Shown: positions 19,672-28,801, numbered from the stretch's first letter. The stretch is 64,000 nt of DNA from Lachnospiraceae bacterium JLR.KK008 (GCA_037015955.1 CP143548.1:830001-894000); one strand, 5' to 3'. Notes: generated by a model not told the origin, from the letters alone. A program made the numbers and translations.

Positions 19672-20568
19672 ATGAAGATCGAGACGATAGACATTGTGGG
19701 GCTGGGTGCCCTGGGGGTTATGTATGCGGATTTTTTTACAGGAAAGCTCGGCAGGGAAAAGGTGCGTGTGCTGGCAGACCGAAACAGGATCGAGCGGTAC
19801 GAGAGAGAGGGGATCGTCTTTAACGGCCGGCCGTGTGTTTTAAATTATCAGGACGCTGCGGCGCAGACCCGCCCCTGCCAGCTGCTCTTATTTGCAGTGA
19901 AATACGGCGCGCTGGAAGCGGCAATGGAGGAAGTGGCGCATCTGGTGAACGAAGATACAATCCTTATCTCCGTGTTAAACGGGATTCGCAGTGAGGAAGA
20001 CCTGGGACGGAAATTTGGCAGAGAGAATGTCGTGCACTGCATCGCACAGAAGATGGATGCGCTGCGGGAGGGGAACAAAGTGATCTGTATGAATCAGGGA
20101 GAACTGGCGCTCGGTGTCATGGAAGGAGGCAGGGAGGAAACTCTTCATGCCGTGACCTCTTTTTTTGATGAGACAGGTTTTGCCTACTGCTGTCCGGAGA
20201 ATATTCGTCAGGCGATGTGGAGCAAGCTGCTTTGCAATGTCGGCGTGAACCAGACGGTTTCGCTCTGTGCGGGCACGTTCCGCACGGTACAGACCGAAGG
20301 AGAACCGAGAGAGATGATGAAGGCGGCAATGAGGGAAGTCGTGGCCGTGGCCAATGCCGAGGGCGTCGCACTGTCTGATGCGGATATTGTACGGTGGCTG
20401 GTTGTGATCGACGGCCTCAATCCGGATGGAGAGCCTTCCATGCGTCAGGACAGCAAGGCGGGCAGGAAGACGGAAGTGGACCTCTTTGCCGGCACGATCT
20501 GTCAGCTTGGCAGAAAGCATGGCCTTGCCACACCTGTCAACGATATGTTTCTGGAAAAGATAAAATAA
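19672..20568 (+). CDS. panE: 2-dehydropantoate 2-reductase family protein
   Basis: 298 aa from ATG 19672. The frame is open to 19612, but GGAG and the domain start fit the later codon. Rossmann motif GLGALGVMYAD at about 10, then FAVKYGALEAA, SVLNGIRSEEDLG and the C-terminal ketopantoate-reductase domain (MWSKLLCNVGVNQT, PSMRQDSKAGRKTEVD). NADPH-dependent ketopantoate to pantoate step of CoA synthesis if orthodox. Paralogues exist with other 2-oxoacid substrates. Starts 20 bp after cobO. Confidence 0.85.
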   Translation: MKIETIDIVGLGALGVMYADFFTGKLGREKVRVLADRNRIERYEREGIVFNGRPCVLNYQDAAAQTRPCQLLLFAVKYGALEAAMEEVAHLVNEDTILISVLNGIRSEEDLGRKFGRENVVHCIAQKMDALREGNKVICMNQGELALGVMEGGREETLHAVTSFFDETGFAYCCPENIRQAMWSKLLCNVGVNQTVSLCAGTFRTVQTEGEPREMMKAAMREVVAVANAEGVALSDADIVRWLVVIDGLNPDGEPSMRQDSKAGRKTEVDLFAGTICQLGRKHGLATPVNDMFLEKIK

Positions 20569-20621
20569 GACGGGATTGTATCAAGACGGGCAGCCCCGGC
20601 AATACTCATCATAGGTGATGG

Positions 20622-21248
20622 ATGATGAGCAGACAAAAACCGCAGCATATCGGTATCATTCCCGACGGCAACCGCCGCTGGGCCAAAGGACATGGGATGG
20701 AAAAGCAGGATGGCTATGCCTTTGGCCTGGAACCGGGTCTCGCGCTTTTGCGTCAGGCCAGGGCAAGCGGGATTAAAGAGATCACATACTATGGGTTCAC
20801 TGTGGACAACTGTAAACGCCCGGCAAAACAGTTTCGGGCGTTTCAGCGCGCGTGTGTGGAGGCAGTCGGCCTGATTGCGCAGGAGGGCGCCGATCTGCTT
20901 GTGATCGGCGACAGTTCTTCCCCGTGTTTCCCCGGGGAACTGTTGCCCTATACCGAGCGGACACAGGTGCAGGGCGGCGGTATCCGCGTGAACTTTCTCG
21001 TCAACTATGGCTGGCAGTGGGATCTGTCCCATATGAAAACGGATGGTCAGCCCTTTTCCCGGGATATTTCCCGGATTGATCTGATCATCCGCTGGGGTGG
21101 TATGAGGCGACTGTCCGGATTTCTGCCGATCCAGTCTGTGTACGCAGATTTTTATGTGGAGGAAAAACTGTGGCCGGACTTCGCGGAGGAAGATCTTACA
21201 CGCGCTCTTTCCTGGTATGCGCAGCAGGATGTGACGCTGGGCGGTTAG
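20622..21248 (+). CDS. Short divergent undecaprenyl-diphosphate-synthase-like protein
   Basis: 208 aa, shorter than the roughly 250 aa of UppS. Recognisable motifs are HIGIIPDGNRRWAK near the start, YYGFTVDNCKRP, VNFLVNYGW, LIIRWGG and WPDF. In canonical UppS the equivalents are DGNGRWAK, FSTENWKRP, NYGGR and RTGGE-RLSNF. Here the first Gly is Arg and RTGGE is RWGGM, and the region between the middle motifs is shortened. A cis-prenyltransferase fold is likely, but standard undecaprenyl-diphosphate synthesis is doubtful; the house-keeping uppS should be elsewhere. Confidence 0.75.
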   Translation: MMSRQKPQHIGIIPDGNRRWAKGHGMEKQDGYAFGLEPGLALLRQARASGIKEITYYGFTVDNCKRPAKQFRAFQRACVEAVGLIAQEGADLLVIGDSSSPCFPGELLPYTERTQVQGGGIRVNFLVNYGWQWDLSHMKTDGQPFSRDISRIDLIIRWGGMRRLSGFLPIQSVYADFYVEEKLWPDFAEEDLTRALSWYAQQDVTLGG

Positions 21249-21250
21249 TG

Positions 21251-21793
21251 TCAGTGGTCTGGCCTGACGGTCTGCACAGATTCTTTTTCTTTCAGTTCTT
21301 CTTTCAACAGTTCCTGTTTTTCAAGTTCTTCTTCCGTCAGCTGTTCCGTTTTCAGTTCGTCCAGCATCTCTTCCGTGAGTGTATCGATCTCATCGAAGAT
21401 CTCTTCCAGCATGCCATCGTTTTCTTCTGCTCCGGAAGCCTCTTCGGCAATCTCTTTTTTCTTTTCTTCCGCTGTCTTCGGTTCCAGCTCTTTGATTTTT
21501 TCGGCGATCTTTTCCCCCATTTCTTTGGCTTCTTCCAGGACATGGAACATTTGTTCCTGATTATAAGCCATTTTGACTGCGGCGATCTGGTCTTCATACG
21601 TATGGTACATTTCCAGCTTGCGGGCAATTTCTTCCGGTGTGCCGCATTCCATGCTTTTCAGTCCATGTTTACGCTCCTCCAGATAATCGATCTGGCTGTC
21701 GGCTTTCTGTTGGCGCTGCAGCCTTTCCCTTGTGCTTTTGAGCGCGGTGTTCTGATATAATGGCTGGCCAAAGCCGTGCCTTGAAATATTCAT
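21251..21793 (-). CDS. Conserved coiled-coil hypothetical protein
   Basis: 180 aa. Charged, helical and rich in Glu and Lys. The second half (EEAKEMGEKIAEKIKELEPK to the end) is an almost continuous heptad-like acidic region and there is no signal peptide or membrane segment. GGAGCAGACC precedes the ATG on the minus strand. Its stop lies 2 bp from that of the convergent gene. I do not recognise a function. Confidence 0.65.
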   Translation of the reverse strand: MNISRHGFGQPLYQNTALKSTRERLQRQQKADSQIDYLEERKHGLKSMECGTPEEIARKLEMYHTYEDQIAAVKMAYNQEQMFHVLEEAKEMGEKIAEKIKELEPKTAEEKKKEIAEEASGAEENDGMLEEIFDEIDTLTEEMLDELKTEQLTEEELEKQELLKEELKEKESVQTVRPDH

Positions 21794-21998
21794 AAGGTCT
21801 GCTCCTTTCCTGTCTGCGAAAAGCAGAAAACTGTATTTGCATACAATATCGTACTATTTTCCGTCCGGTATTAGGCCGTTGTCATAAAACAATGTCCGTA
21901 TGTTATGAAACGAGGACGGTCAACGTTTTGCTTTATGAAGACAGCAGCGCAGACAGGCTGAATCTTCTGCGGTTGTGGCAGTTGTAACCTGTCCGAGG

Positions 21999-22027
21999 TT
22001 GACAATTTCATGAGAATCGATTTTAAT
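21999..22027 (+). promoter_or_regulatory. Promoter of the manA-ROK gene
   Basis: TTGACA (21999-22004), 17 nt, TTTAAT (22022-22027). It overlaps the upstream in-frame ATG at 22010, which argues for the GTG start at 22079. Confidence 0.75.
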
Positions 22028-22078
22028 GAAAGTAAGATCAGGGCAAGGGAAAAGGCAGCAAACAGACAGGAGAAAAAG

Positions 22079-23923
22079 GTGGGCATTTTAAAACTAAGGC
22101 CGAGCTGTAAAGATTATATCTGGGGCGGACGCAGGCTTGTGGAAGAATATGGCAAACAATATGAAGGGGAGATTCTCGCGGAAACATGGGAGCTGTCCTG
22201 CCATCCCGACGGGCCGTCTGTCATCGCGGAAGGTGTACATGCGGGAAAGACGCTGCAGCAGTTTATCGAGGAGCAGGGCAAGGAAGTACTCGGCACTCAT
22301 TGCAGGAGGTTTCGGGATTTTCCGATTCTGATCAAACTGATTGATGCCAGGGACAATCTGTCGATCCAGGTTCACCCGGATAACCGGTATGCTCTGAAAA
22401 ACGAGGGACAGTATGGTAAGACAGAAATGTGGTATGTCATGGATGCCGGCGAGGATGCCTTTCTGTATTATGGGTTTCAGAGGGAGATCAGCAGGGAAGA
22501 ATTTGCGCTCAGAATACGGGAAGATACGCTGCTGGAAGTGCTTCATGCAGTGCCGGTACAAAAGGGAGATGTCCTGTTCATCGAATCGGGGACGATCCAT
22601 GCGATCGGCAGGGACATACTGATCGCAGAGATTCAGCAAAATTCAAATGTGACTTACCGGGTCTATGATTATGGCAGGAACGGCGAAAAAAGAGACCTGC
22701 ATATTGAGAAAGCGCTTGCCGTCACTAACAGGGTACCGATCATCAAGGATAAGAGCAGTTATCCGCACGTGGCGGACTGTGATTATTTTACGGTTGATAA
22801 GCTGAATCTGGATGGTATTATGATGAAGAAGATGGAAGGCAGCGTGACAGAGCGGTCTTTTGTGAGTATTCTTGTGTTGGACGGCGAAGGGGCGATCTCC
22901 TGTCAGGGTGAGACTCTGCCTTACCGGAAAGGTGACAGCTTTTTCCTGGCGGCGGGAAGCGGCGCCTATAATGTGGAAGGGAGCTGTGACGCTCTGGTCA
23001 CGACGATCCGTGAAAAGGCCGGACCGGTCCGCATTGGGGTTCACATTGGAACCGCTGATACGAGGATTGGTCTGGTGGATGTGCATCAGAAGGTGATCGC
23101 GTCCAGGGTGATCGCCACAAAAGCCGGACGGGGAGCGAAGATTGTGGCCGCAGAGACAGCCGCAGTCATCTCAGAGCTGCTGGAACAGGAGGGGATTTCT
23201 ATGGACCAGTGTACAGGGATTGGAATCGGTGTTCCCGGAACGGTGGACTGTAAGAATGGCATCGTTCGGTATTCCAATAATATCCGCTGGGAGAACGCAG
23301 ATCTGGCCGGGGCGTTTGGCAGGCTGTTTCCACTTCCGATACGGGTCGCCAACGATGCGGATACGGCTGCGCTTGGTGAAGCGGCAGCAGGCGCGGGCAG
23401 AGACTATCGGGATATGGTTATGCTCACGCTGGGAGCGGGTGTGGGCAGCGGAGTCATTCTGGACGGGAGAATCTATGAGGGCGGCAGATTTGGCGGTATT
23501 GAGCTGGGACATATGGTCATCGCAGAGAACGGAAAACCGTGTACCTGCGGCAGAAGGGGCTGTCTGGAAGCCTATGTGTCGGCATCGGCTTTGTCGAGGG
23601 AGACGGAAAGAGCGCTGGGAAAGGCGATGACATTGCAGGAATTGTTCGAGATGGCAGCAGGCGGCGATACCGGGGCGCAGGCTGTGGCAGATGATTATAT
23701 GCGGAAGCTGGGAACCGGCATTGCAAACATCGTAAATGTCTTCCGTCCACAGCTTGTACTTTTGGGCGGTGAGGTCGGACAATGTGGAGAGTGGCTGCTG
23801 GAATCTTTGCGGCACATTGTGCAGAGAGATTGTTTTGGAGGAATGTATGGAGAGATTCCGGAGGTGGAAGCGGCGGCTCTGGGCGAGGAGGCAGGGGTGA
23901 TCGGCGCGGCCAGTCTGCTGTGA
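22079..23923 (+). CDS. Mannose-6-phosphate isomerase fused to ROK-family sugar kinase
   Basis: 614 aa from GTG 22079, six bases after AGGAG. The open frame reaches ATG 22010, but that lies within the promoter. Residues 1 to about 300 are a class I phosphomannose isomerase: ILKLRPSCKDYIWGG, zinc-site IQVHPDN (about 96) and GTIHAIG (about 171). Residues about 317-614 are a complete ROK kinase: nucleotide motif HIGTADTRIG, LTLGAGVGSGVI, and the zinc-binding CTCGRRGCLEAY (about 487). The fusion would couple sugar phosphorylation to mannose-6-P/fructose-6-P interconversion. No frameshift is seen and the join is continuous. Confidence 0.88.
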   Translation: MGILKLRPSCKDYIWGGRRLVEEYGKQYEGEILAETWELSCHPDGPSVIAEGVHAGKTLQQFIEEQGKEVLGTHCRRFRDFPILIKLIDARDNLSIQVHPDNRYALKNEGQYGKTEMWYVMDAGEDAFLYYGFQREISREEFALRIREDTLLEVLHAVPVQKGDVLFIESGTIHAIGRDILIAEIQQNSNVTYRVYDYGRNGEKRDLHIEKALAVTNRVPIIKDKSSYPHVADCDYFTVDKLNLDGIMMKKMEGSVTERSFVSILVLDGEGAISCQGETLPYRKGDSFFLAAGSGAYNVEGSCDALVTTIREKAGPVRIGVHIGTADTRIGLVDVHQKVIASRVIATKAGRGAKIVAAETAAVISELLEQEGISMDQCTGIGIGVPGTVDCKNGIVRYSNNIRWENADLAGAFGRLFPLPIRVANDADTAALGEAAAGAGRDYRDMVMLTLGAGVGSGVILDGRIYEGGRFGGIELGHMVIAENGKPCTCGRRGCLEAYVSASALSRETERALGKAMTLQELFEMAAGGDTGAQAVADDYMRKLGTGIANIVNVFRPQLVLLGGEVGQCGEWLLESLRHIVQRDCFGGMYGEIPEVEAAALGEEAGVIGAASLL

Positions 23924-23977
23924 GTGGAAGAACGTTTCCCTGTCTGCAGAGAATAGTGTCAGGTCATGAAAAAATTG

Positions 23978-24006
23978 TTGACATCTGCTTGACTCTGTGA
24001 TAAATT
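23978..24006 (+). promoter_or_regulatory. Promoter of the T-box leader
   Basis: TTGACA (23978-23983), 17 nt, TAAATT (24001-24006). Confidence 0.7.
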
Positions 24007-24012
24007 ATCAAT

Positions 24013-24290
24013 AATCAAAACCGATGAGGCGGAGATAACGGTAGTTGTGCACTTCCAGAGAGTCCGGGCAGGTGGGAGCCGGACAGAACGCAGATTATCA
24101 AATGGACCGCTGAGGGTACGGGGGAAAGGCTTGGCTAAGCCGAGTATATCGTAACGTATGGCATACGTCAGTTGCCAGGGATATGTTAGTATCCTGCAAA
24201 GTGCATGGACTTTCCATGAAACAAGGTGGCACCGCGGGTCATTAGTATTTGCTCGTCCTTGACAATGTTTATTGTCAGGGGCGTTTTTTT
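24013..24290 (+). promoter_or_regulatory. T-box riboswitch, orphaned
   Basis: Stem I with AGAGAGTCC and an apical hairpin, the T-box sequence GGTGGCACCGCGG at about 24226, and an intrinsic terminator (12-bp stem 24254-24265/24272-24283, then seven T). The variable base of TGGN is C. It pairs with a discriminator G, so the effector tRNA is most likely Asn, Asp, Ser or Trp. I could not fix the specifier codon by eye. The gene it should control is missing: an IS21-family element begins 30 bp after the terminator. Confidence 0.9.
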
Positions 24291-24511
24291 GTTTTCATTT
24301 TTTCGGGAATTTCCCTGACTGAATATTATCCTCCTTGGGAGCCACCAGTTTCCCGCTTGAGAGCCATCCGGAATGGATATTTTCCACCTTCAGAGCCACC
24401 ACAACATATTGTGCTGCCATGTATATTTGATTTTATTATGGATCTCCTTATAGTTATTTCTGGAGAACTGCAAATGCAGTATCACCAAATAATCTATAAG
24501 GAGGTCTTTTT

Positions 24512-26068
24512 ATGTTTAAGAAGACAAAAGTCAGAAGCATTCTCGAACTTCTGGGAAAAAATCTAAGCGCAAGGGAGGTATCAAAAGTTTTAGGTGTATC
24601 CAGAAACACCGTCGCCGAAGTTCAGGCATTGTTTTTACAGTCAGGCAGATCGTGGGATGATATTTCTGAATGGGATGACGACAGACTCTATGGACTGTTT
24701 TATCCGGATAAGTTTAAATATAAGCCCAGATATGCACCGGTTGATTATTCTTACGTCCATAAGGAATTAAAGAAGACAGGCGTCACAGAGAAGCTCCTTT
24801 GGGAAGAATACTGTGCCAGATGTGAGAAAGACGGGGCACGTGCATGTTCTTATATAACATTTGCTAAAAATTATAAGAAATTTACGGCAGATAAAAACTA
24901 TACGAGCCACATAGAACACAAACCCGGATTAGAGATTGAAGTTGACTGGTCCGGCCCTGCAATGAGCTATACGGAGCCGGATACCGGGGAACGTATAACA
25001 GCATACCTGTTTGTTGCAACTATGCCCTACAGCCAGATAAGCTATGTGGAAGCCGCAGCCAGTATGGATGAAAAAGCATGGCTTTCCTGTCATGTAAACA
25101 TGTTCCGGTTTTTTGGCGGGACACCGGTAAAAGTTGTCTGTGATAACTTAAAAACCGGAGTGACCTCACATCCTAAAAGAGGTGAGATCATACTAAATGA
25201 GGCGTATCTTTCGCTTGGCGAGTATTATTCCGTAGCTATCATGCCAACAGGCGTCAAAAAGCCAAAGCAGAAAGCAAGTGTGGAAGGGAGTGTGGGTAAG
25301 ATTGCCACGGCTGTTATCGCAAAACTCAGAAATGATACCTTCCCATCATTAGCCGCATTAAATGCCGGAATCCGAAAAGCGGTAAAAGAATTCAATGACA
25401 AGCCTTTCCAGAAGCGCCCCGGAAGCCGCCGGAGCATCTTTGAAACGGAAGAAAAACCATACTTGAGAGCCCTGCCGCTTATTCCCTATGAAGTCTGTGA
25501 ATGGTCTTATGGGCATAAAGTCGGCAGCAACTCTCATATATGGTGGAACAAAGGTCAGTATTCCGTTCCATACAGGTATATCGGATACAAGGTGGATATC
25601 AAATTTAACAGCCATCTTGTATTTATCTATTATAACAGAACAGAGATAGCAAAGCATCCGATACTTTCCAAACATATGACAAACGGTATGCGGACAGAGC
25701 AAGCCCATCTTCCTTTGCCGCTCAAAAAAAATCTGTCAGTGGAAGATCTCTGTGACAAAGCAAGGGAAACAGGCCCCAAAACATTTGAGGTAATCCGCAG
25801 GATGTTTGACGAGGCAAAAGTGAAAGAACAACCCATGCAGACAGCAAGAGCCATACTTTCCATAGCGGATATCTATACACCGGAAGTCCTTGAAAAAGCA
25901 TGTGATAAAGCGCTCAGGCAATACCATATGCCTTATTATAAGACTATATATTCCCATGCCAGGAGCATAAACAGTGCAAAAGAACTCACAGAGTTCAAGG
26001 AAAACAATCAGAAATTCGGAATTGTCAGAGGCGCAGATTATTACAAAAAAAGGAGAGACGACAAATGA
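24512..26068 (+). CDS. istA: IS21-family transposase IstA
   Basis: 518 aa, ribosome binding site AAGGAGG. N-terminal helix-turn-helix (SAREVSKVLGVSRNTVAEV), integrase core with the catalytic triad in VDWSGP, VVCDNLKTG and ASVEGSVG. It cuts and joins the element ends together with the helper ATPase. Overlaps istB by four bases (ATGA). The same protein is encoded at 50307-51863. Confidence 0.93.
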   Translation: MFKKTKVRSILELLGKNLSAREVSKVLGVSRNTVAEVQALFLQSGRSWDDISEWDDDRLYGLFYPDKFKYKPRYAPVDYSYVHKELKKTGVTEKLLWEEYCARCEKDGARACSYITFAKNYKKFTADKNYTSHIEHKPGLEIEVDWSGPAMSYTEPDTGERITAYLFVATMPYSQISYVEAAASMDEKAWLSCHVNMFRFFGGTPVKVVCDNLKTGVTSHPKRGEIILNEAYLSLGEYYSVAIMPTGVKKPKQKASVEGSVGKIATAVIAKLRNDTFPSLAALNAGIRKAVKEFNDKPFQKRPGSRRSIFETEEKPYLRALPLIPYEVCEWSYGHKVGSNSHIWWNKGQYSVPYRYIGYKVDIKFNSHLVFIYYNRTEIAKHPILSKHMTNGMRTEQAHLPLPLKKNLSVEDLCDKARETGPKTFEVIRRMFDEAKVKEQPMQTARAILSIADIYTPEVLEKACDKALRQYHMPYYKTIYSHARSINSAKELTEFKENNQKFGIVRGADYYKKRRDDK

Positions 26069-26832
26069 ACATTGAAATAAAAAAGAGTTTATCGGTATTA
26101 GAATTAAGCGACCTTGCAAGAATCATAGAAATGCAGGAAAAAGATATAAAACTTGTGGATCTAAGCTACGAAAAGCGTTTGGAACTGCTTCTGGAAACAC
26201 TGATACAGGAACGGGAGAACAGGCTCATAAACAGACTGATCAGGAATGCTTACTTTAAATATCCTAGCGCAAGCTTGGAATCATTGGATTACGATTCCAG
26301 ACAGATAAAAAAGTCCACGATCCTGAATCTGGCCACAATGGGATTTGTTTCCAATGCAACAAATCTTGTCATCACAGGACCGACCGGCGCTGGAAAGACT
26401 TACCTTGCATGCGCCCTTGGCGTGGAAGCGTGCAGACAAACTTACAGGGTTTTGTATATCAGGATGCCTGACCTGATGCGTAACTTTGAGAATCAGAACG
26501 ACAACCTCAGGGAGCTTACAAAATACAGGAAAAGGATCGGCAACTATCAGATCCTTATCCTTGATGAGTGGCTTAATTACAAAATTTCCGAAAAAGACGC
26601 CAAGAACCTCTATGAGCTGTTTGAACAGCGCAGCGGGAATCATTCCACCGTCTTTGTCGGACAGTATCCTGTCGATGAATGGCATGGCAGGCTCGGCGGC
26701 GGAACGCAGGCAGATTCCATCATGGACAGGATTATCCATAATGCCTATGAAATCCCTACAAATGAAACAAACCTGAGAAAGCTGTATGATTCAAAGAAAC
26801 TGAAAAAGCTTGTTGACGAAATAGAATCATGA
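26065..26832 (+). CDS. istB: IS21-family helper ATPase IstB
   Basis: 255 aa, DnaC-like AAA+ protein. Walker A TGPTGAGKTYLA near residue 110 and Walker B YQILILDEW. It selects target DNA and activates IstA. Start codon overlaps the istA stop. The same protein is encoded at 51860-52627. Confidence 0.93.
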   Translation: MNIEIKKSLSVLELSDLARIIEMQEKDIKLVDLSYEKRLELLLETLIQERENRLINRLIRNAYFKYPSASLESLDYDSRQIKKSTILNLATMGFVSNATNLVITGPTGAGKTYLACALGVEACRQTYRVLYIRMPDLMRNFENQNDNLRELTKYRKRIGNYQILILDEWLNYKISEKDAKNLYELFEQRSGNHSTVFVGQYPVDEWHGRLGGGTQADSIMDRIIHNAYEIPTNETNLRKLYDSKKLKKLVDEIES

Positions 26833-26988
26833 TCGTCTGAATAAGCTATACATGTTATTGCCTCTGTTGTATTTTGAAGCAACAGAGGCAGTACTACTAT
26901 ATCTTGTGTCCGGGGTGGCTCTCAAGGTGGAAACTTCCAGGTGGCTCTCAAGCGGGAAACTGGTGGCTCCCAAGGAGGATAATATTCA

Positions 26989-27221
26989 CCAGCTACCGGG
27001 CGGCGAAAGCGGTATTGAACAACCTCTTAAACGGGGAGAAACTTCCAAAAATAACGGATATGAAAAAGACCCGCCAGGAGCTGGCGGAAAAGAAAAAGGC
27101 CCTTTATGCGGAGTACCGCAAGGCCCAGGCGGATATGCGGCAGGCCGTGGCGGTCAAGGCGAACATTGACCATCTGCTCGGCCACACGGACGGGCGGGAA
27201 AATAAGGCCCCGGAGCGATAG
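26989..27221 (+). pseudogene. Relaxase 3' fragment
   Basis: An open frame starts immediately at the IS end and ends at 27221. Its product (YRAAKAVLNNLLNGEKLPK, LAEKKKALYAEYRKAQ, VAVKANIDHLLG) matches the last 75 or so residues of the relaxase at 55213-56619 but is clearly diverged. It belonged to a related second element. The first five-sixths of the gene are absent. Confidence 0.88.
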
Positions 27222-27253
27222 CCCGGGCCGCAGACAATAAGCGTAAGCGTCCG

Positions 27254-27282
27254 GGACTTTGGGACACTTTGTCCCGAAGTCC
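27254..27282. repeat. Palindrome family member (GGGACA/TGTCCC)
   Basis: GGACTTTGGGACA with its near-complement. The only copy outside the 47-62 kb element. It follows the relaxase stump just as 56641-56663 follows the intact relaxase. Confidence 0.8.
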
Positions 27283-27420
27283 TGCGGGTTTGGGGAGCTC
27301 CCCAACAAGCATTTTCGCAGGGCCAGCGGCACAAGAAAATAGCAGGTGTGGCCACACCTGCCCTGCTTGCCGTTTCGTGCGATTCCTCTACATGGCGCAA
27401 AAAACGGAGGTCACGCTTTC

Positions 27421-27777
27421 TTAAGCATCCTCCGTTTCCCGGGCCTGCCTGAGTCCCTCTGCCGTGGCTTTTATTACGGTTAATTCTTTTTCACTCATTG
27501 AGTTGAGCAGTATATCAATCTGTTTCCTGCATGAGCTTTCGCCCGTGTTGGGGTCTGGAAAAAAGAATTGATCCACTGAAATATCCAGCAGAGTGACAAG
27601 CTGGTAAAAGGTGTTGAGGCTTGGATGCTGGCCCCTGTTCTCAATATACATAATGGATCGTGGCACACGATCCACCAACTGAGCGAGGTATTCCTGCGTC
27701 CAGCCCTTTTCCTCTCTTTTGCGTTTGATCTCCCGGCCCAGGGCGTGGAAGTCAAGTTGTTTCTCGTATTGGTACAT
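27421..27777 (-). CDS. XRE-family helix-turn-helix regulator
   Basis: 118 aa from the ATG at 27777; an upstream ATG at 27783 is not conserved in the paralogue. HTH in REIKRKREEKGWTQEYLAQL and RSIMYIENRGQHPSL, followed by a short C-terminal helical part. Close paralogue of 56806-57162, in the same place relative to the relaxase end. It is probably the element's own regulator. Confidence 0.85.
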   Translation of the reverse strand: MYQYEKQLDFHALGREIKRKREEKGWTQEYLAQLVDRVPRSIMYIENRGQHPSLNTFYQLVTLLDISVDQFFFPDPNTGESSCRKQIDILLNSMSEKELTVIKATAEGLRQARETEDA

Positions 27778-27948
27778 TCTCATATCACTCTATATTATTT
27801 TACATTTCGGGTTAGAATATGAGAACGAAATGCAATTTTATATTTAGTAGTATTTATTTTCACCTTTGACAATATAATTGCATCCTTGTGAAAGATTTTA
27901 ATGCATGGTACAGTAGAGCTGTGTAAGGGATATAAATTAAAAATGGCT

Positions 27949-27979
27949 TTGACTTTGCCCTTACGGAAAGGTTTATACT
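27949..27979 (+). promoter_or_regulatory. MerR-type promoter with 19-bp spacer
   Basis: TTGACT (27949-27954) and TATACT (27974-27979) are 19 bp apart. Inside the spacer is the dyad CCTTACGGAAAGG. Over-long spacers with an internal dyad are the signature of MerR control, so the next gene is probably autoregulated. Confidence 0.75.
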
Positions 27980-28009
27980 TTATATCAAGAAAAGAAGGTG
28001 AGAGGCTAA

Positions 28010-28411
28010 ATGCTATCAATAGGTGAGTTTTCTCGGATTTGTGAGGTGACTCCAAAAACACTACGCTACTATGAAGAAATAGGACTACTTTATCCTGAAG
28101 AAATAAGTTTTGAAAATGGATATAGGTATTATTCCATCAAGCAATTAGAGAAAATGCTGTTAATCAATAGGCTGAAGTCCTATAAACTTACTTTAGAGGA
28201 AATCAAATCAATAACAGGCTCAATGGAAGTATCATCAGAGAAACAGATATTCTCTGCACTTCTCCGCCAGAAAAGTGTATTGCTAAGCCAAATAGATAGA
28301 ATTAGCACTATTATTCATCAAATTGATTTTGATATTCAGCAAATGAAAGCAGGCAAATCAATTATGAGCTATTTGCTTGATATTGATGTAAAACTTGTCG
28401 AATATTCTTAA
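28010..28411 (+). CDS. MerR-family transcriptional regulator, short
   Basis: 133 aa. Winged helix with LSIGEFSRICEVTPKTLRYY and the second part ENGYRYYSIKQLEKM, then a long dimerisation helix (about 75-118). Many MerR proteins with this N-terminus carry a C-terminal GyrI-like effector domain of about 150 aa. Here the protein stops after the coiled coil, either because it is truncated or because it belongs to a short class. The gene it normally controls is not evident; downstream DNA is non-coding. Cargo of the element remnant. Confidence 0.82.
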   Translation: MLSIGEFSRICEVTPKTLRYYEEIGLLYPEEISFENGYRYYSIKQLEKMLLINRLKSYKLTLEEIKSITGSMEVSSEKQIFSALLRQKSVLLSQIDRISTIIHQIDFDIQQMKAGKSIMSYLLDIDVKLVEYS

Positions 28412-28801
28412 AAAGAAACATTCATACGATTGAAATAATGTATATATTTATGTTGAAATACTTTGGTACATTTTTAATATAGAGTTGAGATATGTGTAGA
28501 GCAGATGCGCACTTTACCACAGTGAAGTCAAATTTTTACTATGTAAACTATCCGGCATACATCCTTGCGCCTTTTGCACCATCATACAGACCCCAAACAA
28601 GCGCGCTACGAGCCGATTCCAGCCACTTTTTAAGATTGCCCTAATGTGTTATCAATAAAGCCGTTACAAGCCCTATTTGACCCTGAAACCGCATGATAAT
28701 CATGCAAATATGACCAAATAAACCGCACAAAAAGGCTATGAACCGTTAAAGCACATAGCCTTTATCATATATCATTGATTATCGGTTTATCATTTCATAT
28801 A
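28412..28801. other. Non-coding stretch between MerR gene and minus-strand genes
   Basis: About 390 bp with no supported reading frame. It contains the terminator at 28731-28763. The lack of coding after a MerR gene suggests that cargo was lost here. Confidence 0.5.
28731..28763 (-). terminator. Terminator of the minus-strand genes
   Basis: AAAGGCTATG/CATAGCCTTT hairpin. On the minus strand it is followed by a T run. Confidence 0.65.

Larger units (their letters stand above)
24320..26988 (+). mobile_element. IS21-family element, copy 1
   Basis: 2669 bp bounded by inverted ends beginning TGAATATTATCCTCC. Multiple GAGCCACC/GAGCCATCC sub-repeats lie inside both ends, as in IS21 elements. Same length as, and apparently identical to, 50115-52783. 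No target-site duplication: left flank CCCTGAC, right flank CCAGCTA. The left flank is the T-box leader and the right flank is the middle of a relaxase gene, so the two flanks were not originally contiguous. Confidence 0.92.
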
